NCBI GenBank assembly: GCA_029718625.1
Contig: CM056376.1
Coordinates: forward strand, 84,030,541-84,094,540
DNA: 64,000 nt
Direction: 5' to 3'
DNA from: Synaphobranchus kaupii
Lineage: Eukaryota; Chordata; Actinopteri; Anguilliformes; Synaphobranchidae
The position numbers and the translations under genes are program-made. The notes under the pieces are model-generated. The model was not told the origin of the DNA and did no database searches. It worked only from the letters and a program-made list of their open reading frames with translations. Positions within the stretch are counted from its first letter, which is position 1. Every line of letters begins with the position of its first letter. Positions 30,906 through 43,345 of the stretch are shown piece after piece.

Positions 30906-32600
30906 TCCTCCAACTCAAAATTTCTGTGCTCTACAGGTTGAAAAGAAGCGGTGGCTGACATCACAATTTGACAGAAACTTCAGAGATAAACTCCGCTTAT
31001 GAATAAAATGGATGTTTCAAAATCTGAAAAACTGTGATAGCTCCTCATAATACCTCATTTGAATAGAATTTTTGAATAGAATTTTTTTTGTATAGAATAC
31101 TTATGCGCTGCTGGTGATTCACACAGTTTTATCAGTTTGTGTCTATGGCACCTTACACATAACAAAAGTAATCCATGTAATTCTCATTACAGAATGATAC
31201 ACTTTCATTGACATTTTGCAAAGCTTTAATCTTGGAACATAAATAAGAATTTTCTCCCTGCAGTAATTTAGAAGGATGTGATGAGCATGTGCATATAATG
31301 GTGCTGTTATTATGTGTTCTGAAATTCAAGGTTCCATGCCTTAATAATAATATACAGTGTTCCACTGACCTGTTAAGACACTCATTTGGATGCAGATGTT
31401 CACAAACAAATGCATAGATATTTCACAGGAATGGACATGTATACAGTAGCCTATGTGCAAATACCTGCTCTCTGCTTTTCTTCTTTGTTTTTATAACAAA
31501 GTCCTCCAACTCTGTTTCAGAGTTATTAAATAATCCGTATGAAATAGTGTGAGAGATGTGCACTATTGGACAAAGGGTGATATAATCAGTCCCTCTGCTA
31601 CAATTAATTCATTATCATAATACCCTTGGTTATATTTATACCTTTATTAATGGGGATATACATCAGTGCTTAATCACACATTTAGGTGTGGCATCCTCGT
31701 TGACCTTAGGAAGGGCAAGCAAGTAATCTCCCGTGCACCACAGTGTGTTGATTAATACGAAGGTCACCCACCGAGGTTAGTTTGAGTGATGTGTTTATTA
31801 TAGGTTTGGACTGACTGAAAGTCTGTGAGCATTTTAACAGAACGTACCCCTCTGGCAGGCCTAAATTACACCTGGAGAAAATCCAATGTAATCTGTTATT
31901 TCCAAGAAAGAAAAAATTCACCTTCCCCCAAAGCCATTACCATGGGTGGGTCGAAAAATGAAAGAACACTTCAAGGTGAAGTGTCCCTTGAGAATACAAC
32001 TATAATTTTGGGATTGGGGTGCATGTGTGTGTATGTACGTAAGGCAGTGGAGAAATAATGCATGGAGTACAGGGGAGATCATTAAGTTAACAATTAGGGT
32101 AATAATTATGCCAGTCTACATTATAACACAGCACATACTGTATGAATCCTGTCTTGTGTATGGCATGACTGATTTCTGTCATCTAATCTTTCATCATTAA
32201 TATGTTGAGAGCAATGTACTTTTTTTCTGATGGTGTAAAATGCTCCCTTGTGTCAGCAATTTCACAGAGCTGCTTGGCAGATTGTTAGGACCTGCATTGA
32301 AAAAGCTTGCCAATCAATCCTTAGCAGGCAATTTTCCCGGCGATTATGAGACAATGAAATATGTTATTATAGTTTATGGCCATTATTTCGGCAGAGTCCC
32401 TGATACTAATTGCATGATGAAATTGCAGTGTTGCAGGGAATATCTGTTATGATTGATCATTCATAATCAAGGATGAACCCTCAGACTGCAGTTAACTTTG
32501 CCACTTCCTTCAAAAACGAGAGGCTAAAAAGTGATTTTGTGTAAGTACAGTAAGATTTTTTGGTTGCTGAAGTGTGTGTTTTCTTTCATGTTATAGAGGC
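30906..32600. other. No gene or known repeat recognised
   Basis: It is AT-rich, with no convincing open frame. Confidence 0.4.
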
Positions 32601-32606
32601 AAGAGT

Positions 32607-32720
32607 ATGGAGGATTATTCAGCCCAAAATGAAAATGAAAACGAAAATGGAAAATGAAAATGGAGGATTATTCAGCCCAAAATTAAAATTAAAATTAAAA
32701 AGTTCATTTTCATTTTCGAA
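32607..32720. repeat. A-rich simple repeat with 22-bp direct duplication
   Basis: GGAGGATTATTCAGCCCAAAAT occurs twice, each time followed by AAAATG/AAAATT-type runs. A nearby CATTTTCATTTTCG could fold back on the runs. This looks like replication slippage. Confidence 0.7.
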
Positions 32721-33985
32721 CTGTATCTATGTAAATGTAAAAGGTCCTCCTATCAATCAAAGCAAGCAGGGTGGGCCTCATACAGGTTTAGTGCAGTAGC
32801 ACTTAATGAACACTAGGGGGAGCATAGCATAGGGATGGATAACAGTCTATGCTTGATACTATGCTCTCAGGGCACTCGTAAGTTTTAATGGATGAAATGA
32901 CGAAGAATCTGAGCAGTGTTATAAAGTATTCTTGTTTTATGAAAGAAACGGAGCTAGCTAGCCAGTGCTACGCTGTGTAGGCTATAGGTCAAACCTGCGA
33001 GGTGGAAAATCCAGGTTCAGAAAGTGAAAGTCCTCCCCAATCATTTGTTCCAATCACCTGGATTTGCTAATTATCACAATTCTTCAGCCAAGAGGTAGGA
33101 GCTAACTAGGCTAATTAGTGAAATCGTGAGTTCATGGGTGGAAGAAACACGGCAGGACTTTTACTTTCTGACCCCTGGAATTTCCACCTCTGCAAACCTG
33201 GTAGTAGCCTACGATAGGCTACATTGTGCCAGGTTATACGTTGGATTGGATCAGTTGTGTTGGACTGCTGGAAATAAATGAAATCCTCTTAAAATAAATG
33301 AAAAGACCGCAAATGAGTCACTGGATCGTTTAAACTTTTAACCTGGCTCCGGTACTTAAAGCGAGCATTAAGGCATTGCTTCAAAAAGTCTATCGACAGC
33401 CAGATTCTATTCTATATGTTATGCAAAATGAGAAATGTTAATGTAGGCTATTTGAAAGTGAGTCGGATTCGTCATACAAAAAATACAGGGTTAAATCTTA
33501 AATTGAGCTTGCTAGCTGTTTATTATTATCCTAAAATAGCTCTCATAAGTGTTTCTGTTACCCATCTATCGTTAATTGTGTTTACTGTATTACACACTTC
33601 ATGTGTGTGCCATGAGTCACTGGACCGTTTATTTTAACCTGGCTCCGATAGATCTAGCTAGCCTACTTCAAACGAACATTAAGGCATAGCTTCTAAAAGC
33701 TAGCTAGATTCATGACAGTCCTCAAAAAATATGGTCGCAAATATGAATAGGCTAGGGCATGAAAGATGCGTTTTTGCATTGTTATTAAAGAAAAAATATT
33801 GCTGAAGACAGCTGAAAATGGAACGCACAAAATGGTGCTATGACGTTTTATTTTATTCAGTTGTTTTAAAGGGGAACTGAAACATTCATATCCAAGTTGA
33901 TAACTCAACTCATGTTGTATTTTAAAATATCTATCGAAAAAATTATCTGAAAAACGAATATAAATTTTGAAATATATCGCATTTC
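32721..33985. other. No gene or known repeat recognised
   Basis: It is AT-rich sequence with CTAGCTAGC-type short motifs and no supported gene. Confidence 0.4.
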
Positions 33986-33991
33986 ATAACC

Positions 33992-34532
33992 CAACGTGGT
34001 CTCATGCGGACTCGTCACATAGCGACGCTTCTGCCCAAGCGTCGCTATGTGACGCCAAAGGTAGCCTTTTGCGTCGTATATTGACGCAGCCTTTTGCGTC
34101 GTATATTGACGGTTGTGGCCACATAATTTGTCTTTGGTTGTGGCACTTCAATATTATGCTTTTTTATTTTTATTTTTTCTTCATCTGGTAGAGAGTTACG
34201 TGAACTCTTGTGGTCGGGCTCGCCCACTATCTTAACAGTTCGGGCATGAGCCCGAGTTACATGAACTCCTGTGAGGTTATGTTTAGGGGTTGGGGTGGGG
34301 TACGGGAATCACGAACTCAGAAAGATCTCCGCGCACACGGCGAAGACTGAGCGGGCATGCTCGCAGTCGGTTATCATGAGCAAAGCCTTCGCCATAGTAG
34401 GATTCGTAAATTCGAGACGAGTGCGTCAAATAATGACGCAAAAGGCCTCCTTCTGCGTCTAAAGGATGACGCCGTAGGAGCTGCCCAAGCGTCGCTATGT
34501 GACGACTTGGGAGTGAGACCAGGCTGCATAAC
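33992..34532. mobile_element. MITE-like element with terminal inverted repeats
   Basis: The left end (CGTGGTCTCATGCGGACTCGTCACATAGCGACGCTT in type) is matched in reverse at the right end (34485-34532, with AAGCGTCGCTATGTGACG and TGAGACCA). Just inside the left end lies a perfect 18-bp inverted repeat at 34013-34030 / 34037-34054. TTTTGCGTCGTATATTGACG occurs twice in tandem at about 34067-34110. There is no transposase. The superfamily was not identified. Confidence 0.65.
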
Positions 34533-34854
34533 CAGATTTTTACGTTTTGCTTGTTCGGAGCGCCGCCATCTTAATTTACATACACGATGATGTCACTGGC
34601 ATGATTCGTCCAAATCGAGCATAGCGTTAGTTCAGGCAGGCCACGAGAGTGAAACCCGGCCATAGGTGAATCAGCTGACAGCTCAGCTGACTAGTGACGA
34701 TTCACCTATCAATCCATTCAAGTAGCAAGGCGGTCTATTTAACTGCCTCGCCCTAACATGGTGGCTCCGCTAACATGGTGGCTCCGCTGCACACAAAACA
34801 TCCTCTGCGCCGCACATCCTGCATGTTCTACTACACGCCGCGGGGAAAAAGAAT

Positions 34855-35470
34855 TGGAATCCTGCAATATCTACGTAGAAGCTAAGTGATGTCAAGCTCT
34901 GTGTTCTTAAGTTTTATGGTCTGCTAGACAAAAGAAAAGGGTGATATATTCAAATAACATTTGGTTATTCGAAACGTGCTTCCCTTGCATGCATGACTGC
35001 ACACTGTCAGTGAAAACGAATGGGATTCCTGAAATTGTTGCTAAAGCTAAGTGACTGCAAGTTTCGTTTAAGCTTATGGTCTGCTATGGAAACTGGCGAT
35101 GTATTTAATAACATTCTGCTGTTTTAAACGTGCTTCCTTCTACATGCATGGCGCATACTGCACACTGCCGGTGAAAAATAACTGGATTCCTGAAATTGTT
35201 GCTAAAGCTAAGCGACTGCAAGTTTCGTTTAAGCTACGATCCGCTATAGAAACTGGCGATGTATTTAATAACATTCTGCTGTTTTAAACATGCTTCCTTC
35301 TACTTGCATGGCGCATACTGTACACTGCCGGTGAAAAATAACTGGATTCCTGAAATTGTTGCTAAAGCTAAGCGACTGTAGTACGGTTAAGCTTGTGGTC
35401 CGCTATGGAAGGGGCGATGTATTCAAATAACATGCTTCTTTCTGCATGCATACTGCACACTACCAGACTA
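34855..35470 (+). repeat. Tandem repeat of about 142-160 bp, 3 units plus partials
   Basis: Unit starts (TGCTTCC near 34977, 35131, 35291 and 35433) are 142-160 bp apart. They share GATTCCTGAAATTGTTGCTAAAGCTAAG and GGCGATGTATTTAATAACATTCTGCTGTTTTAAAC. A more divergent partial unit precedes the first. No transposon signature was seen. Confidence 0.85.
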
Positions 35471-37190
35471 AATTACCTGCGCTGATCTTGTATATTCCAC
35501 TACCCCTTTCAATTCGTACGGTTTTCCCACATCAAGCAAGCTAGCAAATAGCCGTCGCCCGTCCCGGACAAGGAAGGGCGATATATTCACGTTGCGTAGG
35601 CTGGCTATTTAAAGCGTGCATCCTGTTGTGTAACCCGGACCTTATTGCTTGTTATTCGAAACCTTCCAACTGGTGATTGCTAGCTAACATTAACAGACTA
35701 TATTGGCTTTAGAGGTATAAAACGCACGGTAACCTTTATATGATCTTTGGGCTAACCTAAACGGTAAGCATATACACCCTGCCCTGGAATATTGGTTGGT
35801 CATGTTCGCATACTCGCTGTCTCGTTCTGGAAGTGGGAGACCAAAGAGATCTTGATACATTGTGGACGCGGTCTGACTAGGCTATTCACGTGGCTGTTCA
35901 CGGATGCTGATACGTAAGTTTGGGAAAAGAAAAAAAAAAAGAAAACATTATTTTTATTTTTTTTAAATGGTGACATAATGATTAGTCTACATAGTTCACG
36001 TCTTAACGCACTGCTGCTCCAACTATTATCATAACTAGTTCTGTGTGTGTAATCGGTAATGATGTGAAGACTAGGCCTACCGTTGACCGGGTAAGTAATT
36101 ATAGGCTACATTCTATATCTTACACGTTATTGCGTTGGCCGATCTGTATCCTGCATGGTATTTTCATTTATCGGGACATAATTTCGCTCGTAGGCCTACT
36201 GCATCTGCGTAGCCTACTCGGATAGCTAGCTACTAGTTTCCAGGTTGAATGTAAGTGTTGTAGCCTATTCGTCATTATTACGGCTAAATTGTATCATTGT
36301 CAGGGATTTTTAGGCTATATTAGCCTAGCCTACTACTGATTGCAGACAACCCTAATTCACATTGCAACTTTACACGTGTAGCTTTATGTGGATACTACTA
36401 CTATGGGTATTTGTGGTACTGTTTCGTGCATACTAAGTTGGGCTACTAGAATTTATTGTAGGCTTATAATTCATATTCGCTCGGCACCTTGCGCATTCAC
36501 TGTGAACAGATTTACTTTATCTAAGGTTGCACGGTACCTAACGGGAAAATAACGTGGTAAGCCTACCAATTTTAAAAACGAACTAGGCTATACCAGCAAA
36601 TTTAGATACTTTACATTAGGGACCTTCGGCGGGGGCAAGTAAGGATCTGAGCAAAGTGGGTAGGCGGAGCAAGAGGTCCAATTTCGGGGCTGGAATATCC
36701 GCACTTGGAATTTATTAGACCGACAACAGGCACTCATTGAATGACTGGTGGTCAATGGAGTTTACAAAACGGTCGCTAAACGGGCCATTATCAGACCGAT
36801 GAAATGAAGTCTCTATATATGCTAGGTTGGTAGGACCCAGTACTACTACTTACAGCCGTTATGATTTTGACTATCCAACGAAACCAACTTAAGTCCGGCT
36901 AGCTAACCTTAGTTGCTAAGCTAATTGAAAACACTATTGCGCATGCCTGACCACTTCCTCTTGTGTGGACCAAATAAATAAATAAATAATCCAATGGAAG
37001 GAAAAGCGCCAGTTGTGTATCTTGTCATATATCTAAAATCTTGACCTGAGCCTTCTAGGATTGGTGACATCGTGCTGGCTAGGCGTGATCATAGACTGTA
37101 TAAAAAATTCAGGCAGGTGTGCATACATCCAGGTAGGAGAGGAGTGGTAGTGGGGGAGTGGAGGAAGGGAGGTGGGGAGTGAAGAATATT
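35471..37190. other. No gene recognised
   Basis: It is mixed-composition DNA with many TAGGCTA motifs. No supported exon or repeat family was found. Confidence 0.4.
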
Positions 37191-37822
37191 GGGACACACC
37201 CCCCGTGTTTCTGTAGTTGTATTCCGTTCCATGTTTTCCCTTTCCCCGATTGTGTGCCTCTGCCTCCCGCACCTGATATGTGTTTCCTCATGTGTTATCA
37301 TCTCACCTGTTCCTTGTTGTCTCGTCATCAGTCTGGCATATAAGACCACCTGTTTCTATGTTCTGTGCCAGATCGTCTTGTGCCCTGCATTTGTGCTTGT
37401 CTCATACTTTCCAGCGTTTATTCCTGCCTGCTCCTTTCCTGTTCCGAGTTCCTGTTTCCAGTCCTGTTTTGTCCCTTCCTGCTCCTGTTCTCCTGCCTGC
37501 CTTCCTGTCTTCGTCCAGCCCTGCCCCAGTCCGCCTGCCCCCCTACCCATCTCCGTCCTAGCAGCGTTCCAGCCCTTGCCCTCCTGTTATCCAGCCCCCA
37601 CAGATTGATCTCCCGGTTCCGTCCCCTGCCTGTTTGGGACTTCGCCCTGCCTTCTCCGCATTGCCCTGTTTGTTGGACTCTGACCCCTGCCTGGACTTGA
37701 CTACGATTCTGCCTATCCTGTATTGCACTGTTTGCCGGATTCTGACCCTTTTCTGTCGACTCTGAATAAAGCCTGATTATACTACATCTTGGTGTCTGCG
37801 TGTGGTTCCGGTTCCCCTAACA
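37190..37822 (+). mobile_element. Solo LTR of another gypsy-type element
   Basis: It has pyrimidine-rich U3/R with a TATA-like GCATATAAGACC at about 37336-37347. Fields of TGCCTGCC/CCAGTCC follow. AATAAA sits at about 37765 (CTGAATAAAGCCTG), with the end CCCCTAACA at 37822. Composition and layout parallel the array LTRs, but the sequence is different. No internal gag or pol lies on either side. The left boundary is approximate (37190 or 37206). Confidence 0.65.
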
Positions 37823-38872
37823 ATAAATAGGCTTCAGTAGCCAGGAACAAGAAAATGCCTACCTTTTTGGGGTTCTTGTTCCTCCCTGTTCCGGTATGCA
37901 AGTTGACTGACTTCGAGGTAGGTTGCAGTTTGCTTGGTGTTACTTGCAGACCATGTCATGCTGTTCCGTGTAGTCAGACCTGATGAGAATTCGTATTTTA
38001 TAGGTTTCCATAGACAGAGTGGTGGAGCTTGAGACTGCGCATACGCATAGCTCATAGAGATTTCTTTTAATGTTTTCATTTTGTTAACGGTATGAGTAGG
38101 AAAGCATTTCGCTTCCTAGGTAATTTCCCTTACAAAACTGGATAGTTTGCTGCAAACTTGCAGCTAATATGTAGCGCATGTAAACTAAATTGTTTACCAC
38201 AAAATGTTGCCAGAAGTTTGCCAGGAGTGGTGAACTAAAAACTTTGCCAGAAGTGAATGGCAGTTCCCACAAAGCTAATTTGCATGTGAAAATATGAGCT
38301 TTCTGCAAACCTGCGGCAACAATGCCGAAGGTTTGACGCAAATTTGCCAGAAGGCCTATATTTTTGTAAGGGGTCATGGTTAATTGTGCTAAAACAATGT
38401 GGTTACAAGAACGCCACACTGCATGTGAACTAACACATATTTCTGTCATTATAGGACATTGCTGGCTGCTGTTTTGCCTATATTTGTATTTTACATGTAT
38501 TTCACAGTCTCTTTAAGGAACGCGGATAGCGGAGGGGTTTCTTAATTCACACAAACTGGCTACGTGGAGCTCTGGCCGTTTGGGGTCGGTTTGTGTTTTA
38601 AACTGTGTTTTATCTGCCTTTTCCATGGTGTTCTGTTTGTATTTGTATTTTTAATATCCCTGCTATTGACAAACCAACTGTTTATCTGGTTGGGGCTTCA
38701 GGGCTGTTTATCTGCGTGGTTCAGTATCTGTGCTGGTGGTGTGGAGGTCGTTGCGGCGCCGTATGAAGCCCTATCTACTGCGCCCTGTCTCCTACATACA
38801 GTGTACTGGCAGAAGTGTGCTGTTTAAAGTGCAAGTGGTTTTATAGCTAAATTGGGCTGTTGCGAGGGCCCA
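37823..38872. other. No gene or known repeat recognised
   Basis: There are short open frames only, none with recognisable motifs. Confidence 0.4.
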
Positions 38873-39334
38873 GGGCTGCATTCGAATCCAATTTAACACA
38901 CTCCCTTCCCTTGCTCACTTCCCTCGAGGGAGCTATCTTGTGACGCAATTTGCTACATGCAGCAAGCAAACTTAAAAGGTGCTCTGCAAGGCAGGTTGAC
39001 GAGAAACAAACAAGAACGAAACCGAACCACCCTCGCAACATTTCGGAAGTGCAACACCATAGAGTTGAAATGTGACCGCCCACTTTTTCCATGTGGAGCA
39101 CTGCATTGTGGGATTCCCTTCTTGCTGGAAGCTTGTGTTTTATACCCTTGGTGGAAGGGAGGATAAACGAGGGAGCGAGGAAATATAATTACTCCCTCCC
39201 CTTTTTTAAATTGGATCCAAATCACACTTGGTGTGGCTGCCATATTTCATCCTGGCATTTTGGGGATTCCCCCCTTGAAGCAAGGGAAGGGAACGACAGG
39301 AAGAAAGGATAAATTTCGGATCCAAACGCAGCCC
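38873..39334. mobile_element. Non-autonomous element with imperfect terminal inverted repeats
   Basis: The left end GGGCTGCATTCGAATCCAA is matched in reverse by TTCGGATCCAAACGCAGCCC at the right. The interior shows more imperfect symmetry (clustered CCCTTCCCTTGC against GCAAGGGAAGGG). It is 462 bp with no transposase. The superfamily is unclear and no clean target duplication was seen. Confidence 0.6.
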
Positions 39335-39749
39335 GGGTCTGTTGACACCTTCATGAGTGAGTGACCTTTCGGTTCCACTTGCGTTAAGTCATCCACCCTC
39401 CACGGACCCGTACCCGCACGCATCCAGTAGCGCCCTTAGTGGCGGGGAAGACCTACCACTGGCTAATTTTGTATTTTTGGGGAATCCTGTGGGTTTTTGT
39501 GTGGGTTTTTCTATTGTGTTTTTATTATTGATTCCACATCCCTGCTTGTTAATTTAGTTGAACGTGAAAGTCATTGAACCGTACTAACGATTTCTTTGGG
39601 CGTAATTCCCAAGGTGGCGAAGTCAGATGGTGTTACCACAGGTCAATAACAACATGTAGGAATATGGAGTTTGATGTCACCACTGAAAAAGCAAGTTACA
39701 TTATCATGATATGTCTAGTGACAGACACATGCTTATTTGCAGTATTTGA
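39335..39749. other. No gene or known repeat recognised
   Basis: It has no supported coding or repeat content. Confidence 0.4.
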
Positions 39750-40445
39750 CACAATACAATAGAATAACTTTTATTTTCCTGTGAGGGAACTTCAGTTGTA
39801 GTTGCCAGCAAGAAAAAAGACACAGGCAGTGGGGCAGACCCACAAAACACAAACAAACATGTTAAATAAAGATTCAATTGAATCAGATGTTTCACATTAA
39901 AGTGAAGGTATGAGTGAAGTGGAATACTTTATTATTAATATTTGTATTAGTATTACAATCAAAATTATTTTATATTAATTAATTATTGATTATGAGAAAA
40001 TTAGCATCAAAAGCAATAACTGTTCATCTGCCTTTACTGTCTTGAGATGTCCAGTGTCATTAAGCAGTCTAACAGCTGTATGGACAAAGCTGATTCGGGC
40101 TTTTTTAGCTTTAAGGGCCAAGGACCTTAATCTTCGACCTGATGGAAGAGTCTCAAAGAGAGCGTTCAGGGGTTGTGATGGAAGGGTCATAATCCTGTTT
40201 CCTTTTTTAACTGTACGCTCCTCATACAGAGGTTTCAATGGTTTTTGTTGTTTCCCTATGATTTTAGTAGCATGTACTGTCACCCTCTCCAGTTTCAGTT
40301 GCTTGATTTCACTTAATGAGCCAAACCAAGCTGTTAGGCTAAAGGCCAGCACTGACTCAAGGAAGCATTTATGAATGTCTATGTAGTGCTTATCGAACAC
40401 GTCAGACATTTGGATAACAGCTCTCAGGCTTAGCAACAGTGACAA
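39750..40445 (-). pseudogene. 5'-truncated LINE: C-terminal RT region plus 3' tail
   Basis: A 151-codon frame (39990-40445, minus) contains the C-terminal tail of a jockey/L2-like non-LTR polymerase. Features are ESVLAFSLTAWFG, a KIIGK motif and LPSGRRLRSLALKAKKARISF, followed by a VRLLND end. Downstream on the same strand an AT-rich 3' UTR leads to GGAAAATAAAAGTTATTCTATTGTATTG in type. The same tail occurs at 25285-25457. 5' truncation is usual for target-primed LINE insertion. Confidence 0.75.
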
Positions 40446-41145
40446 AGGGGTAAAATTCCATCGTTGACTTATATGGGGAAATATACAAAAGCTGTTGTGT
40501 TGGCATTTGCAGTATAAATGCTAAAAGAAATTATAGAAAGGTGTATGTTTATATGAGTCCACGTGAGGCTACAGAGCCAGAAAGGAGGAAGTGACCGGAA
40601 GCAAAGCACATGGCAAAGACGATTGCATAACAATGCCATGGTCAAACATTAGCTAGGCTATTTAGCCATGGCTGATTTATGTTAATCGCAAAGCAGCCCT
40701 AGTTAAGTATTACCTATCAAGCACATCATTACATGCTGACTCTGATAAGGCTGCTAGCTTTCACGCTAATCGTGGGGGTGTGGGCAATGACACTATTATC
40801 TGATAAAGCTGTTAAATTCTTGTAATACCCAGTCCACTGTCCTTGATTTATGGCTTTCTTGGCTTTATTGTGATGTTGAAATGAGGTGAGCAAAGTATTT
40901 GGTGGGGGGAAACAAAGTGATTGTTATTAGTATGTTGTGTCACAAGGCATGAGCTTGTGGTGCCGGAAGCCAGAACTAATGTTAGTTGGCATGAAGCAAC
41001 TGGTATGGTGCGTGTGTCATCTTCAGGAAGCAGAGGTAAATGTAGTTACCCACTTTAACCAGGCATGAGCTACATGTACCATATGTATTCAAAGATTGTC
41101 ACAAAATATTATTATTTTATTAATTTATTGTATGGAATACTGTGC
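40446..41145. other. No gene or known repeat recognised
   Basis: It has no supported coding content. Confidence 0.4.
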
Positions 41146-41924
41146 ATTTTCTCAGAACTCAAATGTCCATCTATTGCAGTGTGCGAGTTTTCCATTGAAT
41201 GACAATTCATGCATTAGGTGTAAATTAGGCGCATTAGGCTTGATATAGGTGTTATCAGCAAAGTGTTTAATGGATAGCCATTGTCCCATAACAGAAGATT
41301 GTCCCCCCAGAAGATTACAGGAATTATTGACAAATATAGGCTAAACTTGATCCAGGATAATTGCGAATGGTCTATACATGTAACCTTACGATCGCACATC
41401 GCCTGGATGTTGATGGAGTGGGCTGAAAGCAATTTAATGCGGCATTCCTCTTCACTGAGGGACAGGTATGTGGTCTTTGACCTATGGACCCTTTTATGAT
41501 TATGCATTTTTGATATAGCCTGTACAATAATATTTCACATTGTAATCTTGATATTTTTAGTCATGCTTGTGCACGCCCCTGTGTGTAACAGACAGGAGGG
41601 TGTACGCGTGTTGTGCACACGCCTATGTAGACACACTTAAATGCGCCATTAAAATAACATGTAAACAACTGCGACATGACATTAGACCAGGTTTGTGGTG
41701 GTTTTAGGACAAGCACTTTCTGCTGGCTCAAGATCGCATTACGCCAAAAATTATCCTGGCCATTCCTCATCTTAAGACCAACCCAATGCAATGGGCGCAC
41801 GAATACTTGGTATATAAATGATGTGAGCACTAGGCGCTATAATGAACCCTGTGCTGGGCGTAAGATAGCAAAGACACTTGCGTTTCAGTTAGCACCGCTT
41901 AGCACCGGGTGTAAGATAGGGCCC
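41146..41924. mobile_element. hAT-like repeat, 3' part (copy A)
   Basis: It aligns in the same direction with 53914-54604, for example CATTGAATGACAATTCATGCATTAGG and a long block from TCATGCTTGTGCACGCCCC to the end. It ends GTGTAAGATAGGGCCC, a terminal repeat widespread in teleost non-autonomous hAT elements. It contains about 95 bp (41288-41390) absent from the other copy. The left end is missing. Confidence 0.65.
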
Positions 41925-41938
41925 TATATGACATGCAT

Positions 41939-42350
41939 TACATGGCCAAAAGTATATGGACACCTGCTCATTCAACATCTAATTCCAAAATCATGGGTAT
42001 TAATATGGATTTGGTCCCCATTTGCTGCTATAACAGCCTCCACTCTCCTGGGAAGGCTTTCCACTAGATGCTGGAACATTGCTGCGTGGATTTGTTTCCA
42101 TTCAGTCAGAAGAGCATTAGTGAGGTTGGGCACTGGTGTGGGGAAATAAGGCCTGGTTCGCAGTCGGCTTTCCAATTGATCCCAAAGGTGTTTGATGGGG
42201 TTGAGGTCAGGGCTCTGTGCAGGCCAGTCAAGTTCTTCCATACCAATCTCAACAAACCATTTGTGTATGGACCTCTATTTGTGCATGGGGGCATTGTCAT
42301 TCTGAGACAGGAAAGGGCCTTCCCCAAACTGTTGCCACAAAGACTGTGAA
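41939..42350 (-). pseudogene. Tc1/mariner fragment: C-terminal transposase and one inverted repeat
   Basis: TA followed by CATGGCCAAAAGTATATGGACACC is a Tc1-type end. Reading leftward on the minus strand, a frame at 41972-42241 has WPAQSPDLNPIKHLWDQLE, the region carrying the third catalytic acidic residue of Tc1 transposases. The preceding part (to about 42350) continues in another frame, so at least one frameshift exists. The N-terminal half and the other end are missing. Confidence 0.85.
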
Positions 42351-42435
42351 TGGTGTTGAAAACCAAGGACCCACTGCTACTAAAGTCAGCACAGAGGGAA
42401 CTCAACCATAAGTTGAGATCGCAAGGAAACAGCAT

Positions 42436-43345
42436 ATGGAGTCCACTGAGAGAGAATTCCTAGCCATGAATTCTAGAAAAATGTGGGGTACAATGAAATC
42501 GATCACAAATTTGACCCCAATTAAGAAATCACTGTGCACAACTGATGAGCTAACCGTGGCTAATGAACTCACTAATTTTTATTTAAGGTTTTCTAATGAG
42601 TATGCTAGTCCTGGAGATAATAACCATCAATGACTGTGACATTAGGGTATAAATTAATCCTATAGAGGTCACAGGTGTTTTTAAGCACACAGCAGCTAAC
42701 AAGGGCATCTCGGCTTTTCTGTTAAAAACATGTGCAGAGGAGCTCACTCCAACTTGGGCCCCTGTTTCCCAGAGGTCTGTAGACTCCCACATTGTTCCAT
42801 CACTGTGGAAAAAGGCTATCATCATCCCACTCCCCAAATAACCTTTCTCCAGGAAAACGATGGCTTCAGACCAGTGGCTCTGACTTCAATTTCTTCAATT
42901 CTTATTTTTTTATTTTAGCTCAGCATTTAACACCTTGCAGCCACATACTCTCATCAGTAAGCTGAGAGGTATGTCAGTCAGCCCTTATATAATCAGATGG
43001 TAAAACATATTTTTAATGAACCATGAAAGCTATTAGGCAGCATCCTCCCCATCAAATCATATTTGAAGATACCATAATCAGGTAAGCACTTCAGATGCTT
43101 CCCATGTCCTCTATCCTGAGTTTCAGCCTCTCCCTTCAGGCAGTCGTTTTAGGGTTCCAGGTGCAGGCTAAATAGATTTAAGTGCTCATTTATTCCCCTG
43201 TCAATCCTCAATAGGTCAACAGGAACAGTTTCAACAGATGTGGGCTGATAGGTATGTGTACTGTGTGTTGTGTATTGTTTTTTATTGTACTGTTAGTGCT
43301 TTGTCTAAGAAAAATTTCCCTCAGGACAATAAAGTAAATCTTGAA
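42436..43345 (+). pseudogene. Degenerate LINE fragment
   Basis: A frame at 42436-42633 reads like the region before the RT domain (MWGTMKSITNLTPIKKS, ELTNFYLRFS). Beyond a break, 42660-42900 still encodes pieces such as WKKAIIIPLPK and DGFRPVALTS, typical of the RT start. The middle of RT is missing. C-terminal traces appear near 43140 and a tail with CAGGACAATAAAGTAAATC near 43325. Several frameshifts and an internal deletion are present. Confidence 0.65.

Noticed and set aside
37189..37700. Cys/Pro-rich secreted protein suggested by the 139- and 111-codon frames
   Set aside because: The segment is a pyrimidine-rich LTR with TATA and AATAAA signals; the frames are compositional.
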